From: Apibacter raozihei
GTDB taxonomy: Bacteria; Bacteroidota; Bacteroidia; Flavobacteriales; Weeksellaceae
Direction: 5' to 3'
Length of the DNA stretch: 64,000 nucleotides
Assembly: GCF_004014855.1 (NCBI RefSeq)
Contig: NZ_CP034930.1
Location: 1,178,001-1,242,000 of the forward strand
Shown: positions 33,586 through 42,344 of the stretch, one piece after another
Position numbering within the stretch: position 1 is the first letter of the stretch
Layout: each line of letters opens with the position of its first letter
Notes under the pieces: model-generated
Told to the model about the DNA's origin: nothing
What the model saw: only the letters and a program-made list of their open reading frames with translations
The model's database searches: none
Position numbers and translations under genes: made by a program

Positions 33586-34257
33586 TTATTGAGCAGAGGA
33601 TAATGTAAATATACTTATTTTTGTTTCTTCAGTTTTAAGTAACTCTGTTGCACAAGCTATCAGGGTAGCACCTGTAGTTAAAACATCATCAACTAGCAGG
33701 AAGTGACCTTTCTTAGATATATTTTTTTGAAAAGCACCCTGAATTCTTTGTAATCTTTCCCATTTTCCAGAGTTTGTTTGAGAATCCAAATGGTAAATCC
33801 TCTTTAAAATTTGAGGCTCATAAGTACAATTAAGAAGTTTGGATAAGGTTTCTGCACATAGTTCTATTTGATTATACGTTCTTTTTTCAAATCTTTTATA
33901 ATGAATTGGGACAGGGACCACATAGTCTATTTGTTTAAGATTAGAATTATTTTTGTTTAACTCAAACCAAATTTCAGCCATCCAGCTACCTATTTCAGGA
34001 CAATTTTTATACTTTAAATAATGTACTAATTTTTGCGTTATATTGTTTTTTTTGAAAATTAGTAAAGAAGAGGCATATTCTATTTTTACATGATTGTTTA
34101 TTTTTTCTTTCAGGTAGTTATCACTGGAGAATGGAATACCAGTGAAAGGTAAAACAGAACTACAGCTTTCACATACAAATTTTTGATGGAAGGGTATTAT
34201 TAAATCACAATTGATGCACCTTTTAGGAAATAACACAGAAAGAACCTCTTGCCACAT
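33586..34257 (-). CDS. ComF family phosphoribosyltransferase-like protein
   Basis: The ATG at 34257 (MWQEVLSVLFPKRCINCD) is preferred to one four codons earlier; the product is 223 residues. It has an N-terminal zinc-ribbon pair (CINCDL, CESCSS), then a type I phosphoribosyltransferase fold with the PRPP loop FLLVDDVLTTGATLIACA. ComFC proteins take part in DNA uptake and are widely kept even in non-competent species. It is divergent from queD. Confidence 0.9.
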   Translation of the reverse strand: MWQEVLSVLFPKRCINCDLIIPFHQKFVCESCSSVLPFTGIPFSSDNYLKEKINNHVKIEYASSLLIFKKNNITQKLVHYLKYKNCPEIGSWMAEIWFELNKNNSNLKQIDYVVPVPIHYKRFEKRTYNQIELCAETLSKLLNCTYEPQILKRIYHLDSQTNSGKWERLQRIQGAFQKNISKKGHFLLVDDVLTTGATLIACATELLKTEETKISIFTLSSAQ

Positions 34258-34278
34258 AATAAAAATCATTTACCTTTG
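34249..34278 (+). promoter_or_regulatory. Promoter of queD-lpxH
   Basis: TTG (34249-34251), a 19-base spacer and TACCTTTG (34271-34278) form the best -33/-7 match in the window. The predicted start is near 34284, about 20 bases before the GTG start codon. It overlaps the divergent comFC start. Confidence 0.7.
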
Positions 34279-34305
34279 CTTAAAATTAGGTAAAATTTCT
34301 TAGAG

Positions 34306-34749
34306 GTGATAAGATTAACCAAAATATTTACTTTTGAAACGGCCCATGCTTTGTGGGGGTATGATGGGAAATGTAAAAATGTTCATGGACATTCTTACAA
34401 ACTTTATGTGACTATTAAAGGAAACCCAATTGATGATATTCACAATTCAAAAAATGGAATGGTCATGGATTTTGGTGATTTAAAAGTCATCGTTAATGAA
34501 TTAATTGTAGATCCTTTTGATCATGCCATATTGTTAAATTCAAACTCTGAGCATAAAAGACTGGGAGATACTTTAATTAAAGAAGGGCATAAAGTTATTT
34601 TTACAGACTATCAGCCTACTTGTGAAAATATGCTATCAGATTTTGCATTAAAAATCCAATCCCGCTTGCCTCAAGGTATTATTTTAGCTAAGTTAAAATT
34701 ATATGAGACAGAAACTTCCTACGGAGAATGGATAAAAGAAGACCAATAA
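34306..34749 (+). CDS. queD: 6-carboxy-5,6,7,8-tetrahydropterin synthase
   Basis: QueD makes 6-carboxytetrahydropterin for queuosine. The 147-residue protein begins at a GTG; the frame has a stop 5 codons upstream and no ATG, and the promoter fits this start. Motifs are FETAHALWGYDGKCKNVHGHSYKL (catalytic Cys and zinc histidines), MVMDFGDLK, FDHAILLN, PTCENMLSDFA and LYETETSYGEW. The end overlaps the next gene by 22 bases, an unusual pairing of queuosine and lipid A genes that may couple their translation. Confidence 0.93.
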   Translation: MIRLTKIFTFETAHALWGYDGKCKNVHGHSYKLYVTIKGNPIDDIHNSKNGMVMDFGDLKVIVNELIVDPFDHAILLNSNSEHKRLGDTLIKEGHKVIFTDYQPTCENMLSDFALKIQSRLPQGIILAKLKLYETETSYGEWIKEDQ

Positions 34750-35507
34750 TATTAAATTTACAAGAAGGGAAAAAAGTTTATTTTGCATCGGATCAACATT
34801 TTGGCGCTCCAGATGAAAATTCTTCTAAAATTAGAGAAAACAAATTTATCAGATTTCTTGATACTATTAAGAAAGACTGTGAATTTTTGTTTTTACTCGG
34901 AGATCTATTTGATTTTTGGCATGAATACAAAACTGTAGTTCCCAAAGGATTTGTAAGAGTTTTAGGTAAATTGGCTGAACTTTCCGATCAGGGAATAATC
35001 ATTTACTGTTTTACAGGTAATCATGATTTATGGATGAGAGATTATCTCGAAAAAGAATTACATGTCATACTTTTCAGGGAAGAGCAGGAATTTTGTATTA
35101 ATGGTAAAGAATTTTTTATAGCTCATGGAGATGGATTAGGTCCTGGAGATCATGGATATAAAAGAATGAAAAAATTATTTACTAATCCGGTAGCCCGGTG
35201 GTTTTTTCGATGGCTTCATCCTGATATTGGCGTTGCTTTAGGAAATTATTTGTCAAGAAAAAATAAATTAATTAGTGGAGATGAAGATGTTAAGTTTTTG
35301 GGAGAAGATAAAGAATGGTTGATTATATTCTCAAAAGATAAACTTAAAGAAAAGTTTTATAATTATTTTATTTATGGACATCGTCATCTTCCAATGGATT
35401 TAAAGATAGGAGAGGAGAGCCATTATGTTAATTTAGGAGACTGGATTACATATTTCACCTATGTTGAGTTTGATGGAGAAATGCTTGAGTTAAAGAATTT
35501 TGAGTAA
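34728..35507 (+). CDS. lpxH: UDP-2,3-diacylglucosamine diphosphatase LpxH-like
   Basis: A 259-residue calcineurin-like phosphoesterase that would release lipid X in lipid A synthesis at the inner membrane. Metal motifs are VYFASDQHFGAP, FLLGDLFDFWHEYK, CFTGNHDLWMRD, FFIAHGDGLGPGDHGYK and FIYGHRHLPMDL. The segment between the last two motifs is typical of LpxH. Its start lies within queD, overlapping by 22 bases. Confidence 0.92.
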   Translation: MDKRRPIILNLQEGKKVYFASDQHFGAPDENSSKIRENKFIRFLDTIKKDCEFLFLLGDLFDFWHEYKTVVPKGFVRVLGKLAELSDQGIIIYCFTGNHDLWMRDYLEKELHVILFREEQEFCINGKEFFIAHGDGLGPGDHGYKRMKKLFTNPVARWFFRWLHPDIGVALGNYLSRKNKLISGDEDVKFLGEDKEWLIIFSKDKLKEKFYNYFIYGHRHLPMDLKIGEESHYVNLGDWITYFTYVEFDGEMLELKNFE

Positions 35508-35515
35508 ATAATTTA

Positions 35516-36031
35516 TTATTTCACTTCAAAAAGTTTTTTTAATTCCTGAGCTTCATTAGGACGTATTTTTCCGGATAAAATTAGAGATAATTCTCTTCTT
35601 TGTTGAGCCCCTTTGTATCGTTTCATTTCTTCATCAGTCTGAGGAATAATCTTATTGACTTTTTTAGGTTTCATCTTTTCATCTAACGCAACGAAAGTGT
35701 AAATTCCTTCATTTGTTTTGGTTTTAGTTTGTTTAAGCGGATCGTCTATCCATACGTCCACGAAAACTTCCATAGATGTTTCAAATGATTTGGAAACTTT
35801 TGCTATTACTTCAACAGTACTACCTACCGGAATAGGTTTATTGAAAGATACATGATTTACTGATGCAGTAACCACTTTAGATTCCGAATGTCTCATGGCA
35901 GCTATTGCACATGCACGATCCATTAAAGCCAGTAAATCCCCGCCAAACATATTATCATAACTATTGGTTTCATTAGTAAGTACGATAGTTGTCATGATGG
36001 TTTTTGAATCGTCCGGAATTTTGGATTTCAT
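35516..36031 (-). CDS. Acyl-CoA thioesterase (hot-dog fold)
   Basis: A 171-residue hot-dog protein of the YciA/BACH type: LTNETNSYDNMFGGDLLALMDRACAIAAMRHSESKVVTASVNHVSFNKPIPVG, then EVIAKVSKSFETSMEVFVDVW and NEGIYTFVALDE. The Asp/Asn residues at MFGGDLLALMD are the usual active-site region. The C-terminal tail is charged. It is 18 bases after an HU-like gene on the same strand and convergent with lpxH 8 bases away, with no hairpin between. Confidence 0.9.
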   Translation of the reverse strand: MKSKIPDDSKTIMTTIVLTNETNSYDNMFGGDLLALMDRACAIAAMRHSESKVVTASVNHVSFNKPIPVGSTVEVIAKVSKSFETSMEVFVDVWIDDPLKQTKTKTNEGIYTFVALDEKMKPKKVNKIIPQTDEEMKRYKGAQQRRELSLILSGKIRPNEAQELKKLFEVK

Positions 36032-36049
36032 GTTTAATGTTTTTTAAGT

Positions 36050-36451
36050 CTACTGAATAGCTGGAAGACCAAAATATTTGTAATTAAATATGCAGTTTTC
36101 TGACATACTGAATATAATTTTTTCTTTATCTGACGAAAAAGTTCCCAATTTATCAAGGTCCAATTTACCGTTAGATTTTAATATTTCCTTCCATTCATTT
36201 ATAGTCTTATCAACCGACTCTTTAACAAGCTTAAAATCTTTAGATTCAGCCAAAGATATTTCTTTAGCAAGCGTATTGTCATTTAGACTGTGCTGCTGTG
36301 AAAAAACTAAAGCATATCTGGGAGGAAAAGTTTTTTTTGATTCCGGATCTACTTTTGCAGATTCAAAAAGCAGATTAAATTTACCTAAAGTTGGTAAAGT
36401 AATTTGCTTATTGTCTTCCAGCAGTTGAATACAATATTTTAGTAATTCCAT
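36050..36451 (-). CDS. Double HU-like (CCDC81-type) DNA-binding protein
   Basis: A 133-residue protein with two short HU-like units. The first (1-60) has LLEDNKQITLPTLGKFNLLFESAKVDPESKKTFPP, which fits the CCDC81-type prokaryotic HU domain; the second (about 70-130) has VDKTINEWKEILKSNGKLDLDKLGTFS. In many Bacteroidota these domains precede a SPOR domain, but no SPOR or membrane segment is present here. A -7 element TACCTTTG ends 5 bases before the ATG, predicting a leaderless mRNA. Confidence 0.75.
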   Translation of the reverse strand: MELLKYCIQLLEDNKQITLPTLGKFNLLFESAKVDPESKKTFPPRYALVFSQQHSLNDNTLAKEISLAESKDFKLVKESVDKTINEWKEILKSNGKLDLDKLGTFSSDKEKIIFSMSENCIFNYKYFGLPAIQ

Positions 36452-36455
36452 GATA

Positions 36456-36463
36456 CAAAGGTA
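36456..36463 (-). promoter_or_regulatory. -7 element abutting the HU-like gene start
   Basis: TACCTTTG on the minus strand fits TAnnTTTG and ends 5 bases before the start codon, so the transcript would be leaderless. Confidence 0.5.
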
Positions 36464-36517
36464 AAGCTAATAATCAATAATGGGCTGTTAAATTATATAC
36501 ACCTAGTAAACATAAGT

Positions 36518-37111
36518 TTATTTTGTGCCTTGGTAATCTTTAATTTTCTTTTTCATTGAACTGAAAAACTCTGGAGTAACACCAATATAGGAGGCTATAT
36601 GTTTTTGAGAAACAACATCTTTCAATTCCGGAAATTTTTTACAAAAATCCAGATATCTTTCCTCCGCAGTAAAACTAAGAATTTCATTTAGTCTGTTTCT
36701 TAAAAAAATTACGGAACGCTCTAAGCTTTCATTATAATATTTTTCAAGTTTAGGGAATTTTTTAACAGATTCATCTTTTGCTTTTTTTGATAAAATCAAA
36801 ATTTCAGAATCTGTTGCCGCAACAATGTTAAATTTAGTAGGTTTACCAAGTAATATACTTTCATTATCAGCAATCCACCATCCCTGAGATGAAAACTGAA
36901 GAACCTGTTCAACCCCTTTTTTATCATTTATGTAACTTCTAAGGCAACCGGAAATCACAAAATAATAATTATCTTCAATTTCACCCTGTTTCAATAAAAA
37001 TTCTCTTTTATTAAGTTTTTTAAACTTTAGGATTGCCTTTATATGCTCTTTTTCTTCTTTTGAAAGAGTGACAACCTCATTTACTTTTTCTAAAATTTTA
37101 TCAAACATCAT
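36518..37111 (-). CDS. Crp/Fnr family transcriptional regulator
   Basis: A 197-residue regulator: cyclic-nucleotide-binding-like beta roll (about 20-120: NKREFLLKQGEIEDNYYFVISGCLRSYI, LQFSSQGWWIADNESILLGKPTKFNIVAATDSEILILS) and a C-terminal helix-turn-helix (about 155-195: RYLDFCKKFPELKDVVSQKHIASYIGVTPEFFSSMKKKI). No four-cysteine Fe-S motif, so not FNR itself. The first two codons are both ATG. Signal and targets are unknown. Confidence 0.9.
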   Translation of the reverse strand: MMFDKILEKVNEVVTLSKEEKEHIKAILKFKKLNKREFLLKQGEIEDNYYFVISGCLRSYINDKKGVEQVLQFSSQGWWIADNESILLGKPTKFNIVAATDSEILILSKKAKDESVKKFPKLEKYYNESLERSVIFLRNRLNEILSFTAEERYLDFCKKFPELKDVVSQKHIASYIGVTPEFFSSMKKKIKDYQGTK

Positions 37112-37490
37112 AATAAAATAAATTTTTTAGCGATGTAATTTAAACAATATTTTTAATATATGTTAATATTAATTTTATCTTATTGCTTATATCTTTTATA
37201 TTACATGGATATTTTACATTCCACTTTAATATAAAAATCACTTTAAAAAGTAATTATATTTCACATTTTTAATTAATTAGATAATTTTAAGATTGTCTTT
37301 AATTCAGCTAAAGAAAGTTGAGATTTTAAAGTTAAAAAAATCAAATTCTATGAGATAAATAGTTCAATTTTGATTTTTTTTGAGCTGTTTTATCGTTTAA
37401 AGTAACTCAAAAAAAGCAGTCGGGACTTTAAATAAGTGAAATTAAAATAAAATAAGTGGGTAAACTAAGGGGATAAAAACTTCAATATTA
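37112..37490. other. Intergenic region between the Crp/Fnr gene and the lepA terminator
   Basis: About 380 AT-rich bases with no gene. It contains a 10-base inverted pair, TTTTTTTGAG and CTCAAAAAAA (about 37374-37414), and nearby poly-A/poly-T blocks (AATCAAATT ... AATTTTGATT around 37348-37377) that could form a terminator-like structure. I could not assign it to a transcript. Confidence 0.5.
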
Positions 37491-37491
37491 T

Positions 37492-37524
37492 AAAAAACAG
37501 CCTCATTTTTTGAAGCTGTTTTTT
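37492..37524 (-). terminator. Rho-independent terminator of lepA
   Basis: Arms AAAACAGC and GCTGTTTT, with TCA/TGA pairing in the inner part, flank a T-rich loop a few bases past the lepA stop. Confidence 0.8.
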
Positions 37525-37530
37525 TACATT

Positions 37531-39324
37531 TTAATCAAGTTTAAGTACAGCGAGAAAAGCTGATTGAGGGACTTCAACGCGTCCAATTTGTCTCATACGT
37601 TTTTTTCCTTCTTTTTGTTTTTCAAGAAGTTTTCTTTTACGAGATATATCACCTCCATAACATTTAGCAGTAACGTCTTTACGTAGAGCTTTAATAGTCT
37701 CTCTGGCTATTATTTTTGCTCCGATAGCAGCCTGGATTGGGATGTCAAATTGCTGTCTGGGAATAAGTTCTTTTAATTTTTCACACATTTTTTTGCCAAT
37801 GGTATACGCATTATCCTGGTGGATTAAGGCTGATAGCGCATCAACGGGTTCACCATTGATAAGAATATCTACTTTCACTAGTTTTGAAGCCTTCATACCT
37901 GAAGGAGCATAGTCAAAAGAAGCATATCCTTTAGATATGGTTTTTAAACGATCATAAAAATCAAAAACCACTTCCGCTAAAGGCATTTCAAAAAATAACT
38001 CTACCCTGTCAGTTGTAAGATAGGATTGATTTGTCAATTCCCCTCTTTTTTCTATACACAGAGTCATGACAGAGCCAATGAAATCGGCTTTTGTTATTAT
38101 AGATGCTTTTATATAGGGTTCTTCAACCCTATTTAGCATAGTAGGTTCCGGTAATTCTGAAGGGTTATGTACAGCAACAGCTTTTTCCGGGTCTTTATTT
38201 AAATAGGCATTGTATGAAACATTCGGAACAGTGGTGATTACAGTCATTTTAAATTCACGCTCCAGACGCTCCTGAATAATTTCCATGTGCAACATTCCTA
38301 AAAATCCACATCGAAAGCCAAATCCTAACGCAGCCGAAGATTCCGGTTCAAAAACCAACGAAGCATCATTAAGCTGGAGTTTTTCTAAAGCTCCTCGCAA
38401 AAGTTCATATTCTTCTGTATCAACAGGATATATTCCGGCAAATACCATAGGTTTAACCTCTTCAAATCCTGATATAGCCTCAGTGGCAGAATTCTCAACA
38501 GAAGTAATCGTATCACCTACTTTTACTTCGCGGGCTTCTTTAATACCGCTGATTATATAGCCTACATCTCCACATTGAATCATTTTTTTAGGAACCTGAT
38601 TTAATTTGAGAGTACCGATTTCGTCAGCATCATAGTTTTTACCAGTTGCCATAAATTTTACTTTTTGGCCTTTTTTTATGCTTCCGTTTACCACCTTGAA
38701 ATAGGCTTCAATTCCTCTGAAAGGATTAAATACCGAATCAAAAATTAAGGCTTGCAATGGAGCCTCAGGATTACCGGATGGAGCTGGTATTCGTTGAATG
38801 ATTTGTTCAAGCAATTCAGGAACTCCTTCTCCTGTTTTTCCACTTGCTCTTAAAACATCTTCAGGTTTGCAGCCTAAGAGATTTACAATTTCATCAGTTA
38901 CTTCCTCCGGATTTGCAGAAGGCAAGTCAATTTTATTTAATACCGGAATAATTTCCAAGTCATGTTCTAAAGCAAGATATAAATTTGAAATTGTTTGTGC
39001 TTGTATACTTTGAGCTGCATCAACAATTAATAAAGCACCTTCGCAAGCTGCTATAGAACGAGATACTTCATAGGAAAAATCTACGTGTCCCGGAGTGTCA
39101 ATCAGATTAAGAATGTATTTTTCTCCATTATGTTCATGCTCCATCTGTATTGCGTGGCTTTTTATGGTAATTCCACGCTCACGCTCCAAATCCATGTCAT
39201 CCAGGGTTTGTTCCTGAAGTTCTCTGTCTGAAATAGTTTTGGTTTGTTGAAGTAATCTGTCTGCCAGGGTACTTTTTCCGTGATCTATATGTGCAATGAT
39301 GCAAAAATTTCTTATATTCTTCAT
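37531..39324 (-). CDS. lepA: Elongation factor 4 (LepA)
   Basis: A ribosome-bound GTPase. The ATG at 39324 starts the canonical [20 protein letters not shown]; the longer frame to 39363 would include the -7 element TACTTTTG at 39348-39341. The 597-residue product has the G motifs [26 protein letters not shown] and NKIDL, domains II and III, and the LepA-specific C-terminal domain ending [18 protein letters not shown]. Length is standard. Confidence 0.97.
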   Translation of the reverse strand: MKNIRNFCIIAHIDHGKSTLADRLLQQTKTISDRELQEQTLDDMDLERERGITIKSHAIQMEHEHNGEKYILNLIDTPGHVDFSYEVSRSIAACEGALLIVDAAQSIQAQTISNLYLALEHDLEIIPVLNKIDLPSANPEEVTDEIVNLLGCKPEDVLRASGKTGEGVPELLEQIIQRIPAPSGNPEAPLQALIFDSVFNPFRGIEAYFKVVNGSIKKGQKVKFMATGKNYDADEIGTLKLNQVPKKMIQCGDVGYIISGIKEAREVKVGDTITSVENSATEAISGFEEVKPMVFAGIYPVDTEEYELLRGALEKLQLNDASLVFEPESSAALGFGFRCGFLGMLHMEIIQERLEREFKMTVITTVPNVSYNAYLNKDPEKAVAVHNPSELPEPTMLNRVEEPYIKASIITKADFIGSVMTLCIEKRGELTNQSYLTTDRVELFFEMPLAEVVFDFYDRLKTISKGYASFDYAPSGMKASKLVKVDILINGEPVDALSALIHQDNAYTIGKKMCEKLKELIPRQQFDIPIQAAIGAKIIARETIKALRKDVTAKCYGGDISRKRKLLEKQKEGKKRMRQIGRVEVPQSAFLAVLKLD

Positions 39325-39340
39325 ACTTTCTTCAATGATG

Positions 39341-39348
39341 CAAAAGTA
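39341..39348 (-). promoter_or_regulatory. -7 element of lepA
   Basis: TACTTTTG on the minus strand fits TAnnTTTG, 17 bases before the chosen ATG. Confidence 0.5.
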
Positions 39349-39419
39349 CATTTTTTTACACATATATTTTACTTACAAAATGTAGTATTAAAAAAGTATT
39401 TTTAAATAATTTAACATTT

Positions 39420-39454
39420 AATTCCTACGTAATTGGTAGGAATTGTTAATTTTG
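39420..39454 (+). promoter_or_regulatory. Palindromic operator and -7 element of the YeiH-type gene
   Basis: A perfect inverted repeat AATTCCTAC (39420-39428) and GTAGGAATT (39436-39444) with a 7-base spacer sits directly before the -7 element TAATTTTG (39447-39454). The repeat covers the place where the -33 element should be, so a repressor or activator site is likely. The regulator is not encoded next to it. Confidence 0.65.
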
Positions 39455-39503
39455 CTAAGTTTTAGTATAAATTCAAAACTAATCAGAAAATTTAAATACT
39501 ACG

Positions 39504-40772
39504 ATGAAAAATTTGAAATTAACAGAAGATTGGACTGCTACAGTCATTGGGGGATTACTGCTCATAATCAGTATAATTTTATTTAGTGTAAATGGGTATG
39601 TGTTAAGCTGGCCATCTTTTAAATGGAATACTCTTGAAGAGCTTTCCGGAAATGTTCTTACTTTTAAAAATTTGTTAACAATTCTGCTTGTTTTTGTAGT
39701 CACTTACCTTGCTGTTGTGCTGGCATTCTTCTTACAAGGCAAATCATTAAATTCCTCAAAGGGATTTCCGGTTTTGTTTTTTTTGACAGTTATAGCTATG
39801 GTAGTAGGAGGTAACGGAATAATGAATGATTGGGGAATAGAATCAGTTATATTTTGTCTTCTTATAGGTTTATTTATTAATAATTTTATTGGAACACCAG
39901 ATTGGTTGAAAGGGATATTATTATCTGAATTGTATGTAAAAATCGGGTTAATTTTTTTAGGAGCAACTATAATATTTCAGGATATTATGAAAGCAGGTGC
40001 ATTAGGATTAATCCAATCTGTTATAGTTGTTTTTTCTGTTTGGTATTTTGCCTTCTGGTTGTGCAAAAAATTTAAGATTGATCAGGAAATGTCTATGATG
40101 CTTTCCAGTGCTGTATCCATTTGCGGTGTTTCAGCAGCAATAGCAACAGCAGGAGCAATAAAAGGAGATTCTAAAAAATTGTCCTATGTAGTCTCATTAG
40201 TTTTAGTTGTCGCAGTCCCTATGATTATAATTATGCCGGCTTTAGCAAAATTATTAGGTTTAAATGAAGTAATGGCTGGAGCCTGGATAGGAGGAACTAT
40301 TGATACTACAGGTGCAGTAGCTGCTACCGGAGCAGTCTATGGAGAAGAAGCTCTGAAAATAAGTTCAATTGTTAAATTTTCTCAAAATGTTTTATTAGGT
40401 ATTGCTGCTTTCCTTATCGCGGTTTATTGGAGTTATGCAAAAAAAGATGGTAATGAATATGCAGATAAACCAAATTTGAAAGTTATTTGGGAACGTTTTC
40501 CCAAATTTGTGTTAGGTTTTGTTGCTGCCTCCCTTTTATTTTCATTTGCTTTACCTACTGCTGAGTTTAAACCAGTTATCGGAACTTTAAAAAAGTTTCA
40601 GGGACTTTGGTTCGCCCTCGGATTTACTGCTATTGGATTAGAAACTAATTTTAAAACCTTAATCAATAGTGAAAATAGAAAAGCGACTTATGTTTTTTTA
40701 GGAGCGCAAACTTTTAATGTTGTATTTACCCTTATAGTAGCCTATCTTGTTTTTGGGATACAATGGGATTAG
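39504..40772 (+). CDS. YeiH family (putative sulfate exporter) membrane protein
   Basis: A 422-residue polytopic protein with about 10-11 membrane segments. Family features are FPVLFFLTVIAMVVGGNGIMNDWGIESVIFCLLIGL, LYVKIGLIFLGATIIF, MMLSSAVSICGVSAAIATAGAIKG, GAWIGGTIDTTGAVAATGAVYGEEALKISSIVKFSQN and LWFALGFTAIGLETNF. Members are annotated as putative sulfate exporters, but the evidence for a substrate is thin. The palindromic operator upstream implies specific control. Confidence 0.88.
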   Translation: MKNLKLTEDWTATVIGGLLLIISIILFSVNGYVLSWPSFKWNTLEELSGNVLTFKNLLTILLVFVVTYLAVVLAFFLQGKSLNSSKGFPVLFFLTVIAMVVGGNGIMNDWGIESVIFCLLIGLFINNFIGTPDWLKGILLSELYVKIGLIFLGATIIFQDIMKAGALGLIQSVIVVFSVWYFAFWLCKKFKIDQEMSMMLSSAVSICGVSAAIATAGAIKGDSKKLSYVVSLVLVVAVPMIIIMPALAKLLGLNEVMAGAWIGGTIDTTGAVAATGAVYGEEALKISSIVKFSQNVLLGIAAFLIAVYWSYAKKDGNEYADKPNLKVIWERFPKFVLGFVAASLLFSFALPTAEFKPVIGTLKKFQGLWFALGFTAIGLETNFKTLINSENRKATYVFLGAQTFNVVFTLIVAYLVFGIQWD

Positions 40773-41131
40773 TAACTATTTTTGTGTAGGCCTTTTGATA
40801 AAACAAACCTGTAAAAAATTTTAAAAATATAATTTATGAAGCTTTTACAGGTTTATGTTTTCTTGTTCTATAAAGTAATTATCAAAAAAATGATAATATT
40901 TCTTCGTCTATATTAAGGTTATGAGCAGAGAAATAGCTGACCTAAAAGAAATTCATACTTTTTAAGTTTTTTTGAGGTCAATAAGTAATTAGATATCAGT
41001 CTATGAATTTATAAAAATATCAATTTGAAGATAAAGAGATCTGCTTACGTTTATTAGTGCTATGTTGTCTTTTATATAGTATCGAATAAGGATACCGGGT
41101 ATTTAATCTTTTTTAATTAAGCTTATATGAC
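40773..41131. other. Intergenic region with a 12-bp inverted repeat
   Basis: About 360 bases without a gene. AAACCTGTAAAA (40805-40816) and TTTTACAGGTTT (40843-40854) are perfect inverted copies separated by 26 bases and may end the YeiH-type transcript. A weaker TGACCT/AGGTCA pair lies at about 40938-40979. Nothing else was recognised. Confidence 0.55.
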
Positions 41132-41776
41132 TTAAAAAATGGTTTTTCCTTCATTTAAATTATAAATTTCCATAATTTCTTTTAAAATTTTCTTAAAATT
41201 AATTTTAAGATCTACAAGTTTACCGGTTTTAATGTCAAATATCCATCCGTGAACTTGAAGATCTCTTTCAAGAAAAGCCTTTTGTACAGCTGCGGTTTTG
41301 ATCAAATTGATGCATTGTTCTTCAACATTTAACTCAACCAAGCGGTTGTATCTACGGTCTAAATCCTCAATTTTATTTAACTCGTCTTTATGGATTCGAT
41401 ATACATCCCGGATATTACGAAGCCAAGGATTTAATAGACCTAAATCTTGTGCTTCCATGGCGGCTTTAACTCCTCCACAATAATAATGTCCGCAAACAAT
41501 GATTTGACTAACTTTTAAATGATCTACGGCATAAGTTATGACAGACTGTACGTTTAAGTCAATGCTTATCACCATGTTTGCTATATTACGGTGAACAAAA
41601 ACTTCACCAGGTTTAGCTCCCAGTAGCTCTTCTGTGGAAACCCTGCTATCTGAACATCCAATATATAAAATATCGGGTTTTTGTCCTTTGGATAATTGAT
41701 TGAAATATTCTTTATCTACAGATAGGCGTTCAGCTATCCATTCTTCATTGTGCGAAAAAATTTTTTTAAAATCCAT
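41132..41776 (-). CDS. can: Beta-class carbonic anhydrase
   Basis: Zinc enzyme interconverting CO2 and bicarbonate; the 214-residue product has normal length. Zinc ligands and active-site residues are in YIGCSDSRVSTEELLGAKPGEVFVHRNIANMV and in VCGHYYCGGVKAAME (His and Cys ligands), followed by WLRNIRDVYRIHKDEL and LQVHGWIFDIKTGKL. Bicarbonate feeds carbamoyl phosphate and fatty-acid synthesis, whose genes occur further right. It is separated by 65 bases from a DoxX gene on the same strand. Confidence 0.95.
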   Translation of the reverse strand: MDFKKIFSHNEEWIAERLSVDKEYFNQLSKGQKPDILYIGCSDSRVSTEELLGAKPGEVFVHRNIANMVISIDLNVQSVITYAVDHLKVSQIIVCGHYYCGGVKAAMEAQDLGLLNPWLRNIRDVYRIHKDELNKIEDLDRRYNRLVELNVEEQCINLIKTAAVQKAFLERDLQVHGWIFDIKTGKLVDLKINFKKILKEIMEIYNLNEGKTIF

Positions 41777-41841
41777 TAAGATTATTGTTTTAATATATAA
41801 AAGTAATTAAAAATATTCAAAAATCTTAAGAATTTTGAATA

Positions 41842-42255
41842 CTAAATTAATATACCTTTATTTCCTTTATATAAACTGTACTTTCCTGATCCTAAGAAAA
41901 ATATAGCTAAAGAGCTGAAAAGATATAGTAAATTAAGTTCAACCTTTACCCCTCCCGTTTGTGAAAGTGAAAAATCATTTATACCATGGATTAAATAAAA
42001 TGTCATTAGCATGGTAAATACGATTAGTAAAGAAGATATTCTTGTAAAAACTCCCAATAATAAACAAATGGGAGCTATAACCTCTCCTGTAGGAACGCCT
42101 ATCCAAAGAAATTGAGGTAGGCCTTTAGAAGCCAATATTTCTTTTATAAAGTCATGTCCGTGGATTAGTTTTGCTATTCCGTGAAAAATCATAAGCCCTC
42201 CAACGGAAATACGTAAAGAAAGCTTTCCTAGATCTGCATTTATTTCTTTTGCCAT
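41842..42255 (-). CDS. DoxX family membrane protein
   Basis: A 137-residue protein with four membrane segments: LRISVGGLMIFHGIAKLIHGHDFIKEIL, LWIGVPTGEVIAPICLLLGVF, SLLIVFTMLMTFYLIHGIN and LLYLFSSLAIFFLG with a short basic tail. The HGxxKL motif after the first segment is typical of DoxX/DoxD-like proteins, which are linked to redox and oxidative-stress functions. No specific role can be deduced. Confidence 0.88.
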   Translation of the reverse strand: MAKEINADLGKLSLRISVGGLMIFHGIAKLIHGHDFIKEILASKGLPQFLWIGVPTGEVIAPICLLLGVFTRISSLLIVFTMLMTFYLIHGINDFSLSQTGGVKVELNLLYLFSSLAIFFLGSGKYSLYKGNKGILI

Positions 42256-42344
42256 AATTACTATGTATTAATTTAAAAAGCTAAGTTAAAAGCTTTATTA
42301 ATGATAATTCTTATCATAGGATAATTAATCTTTAATAATGAGTT

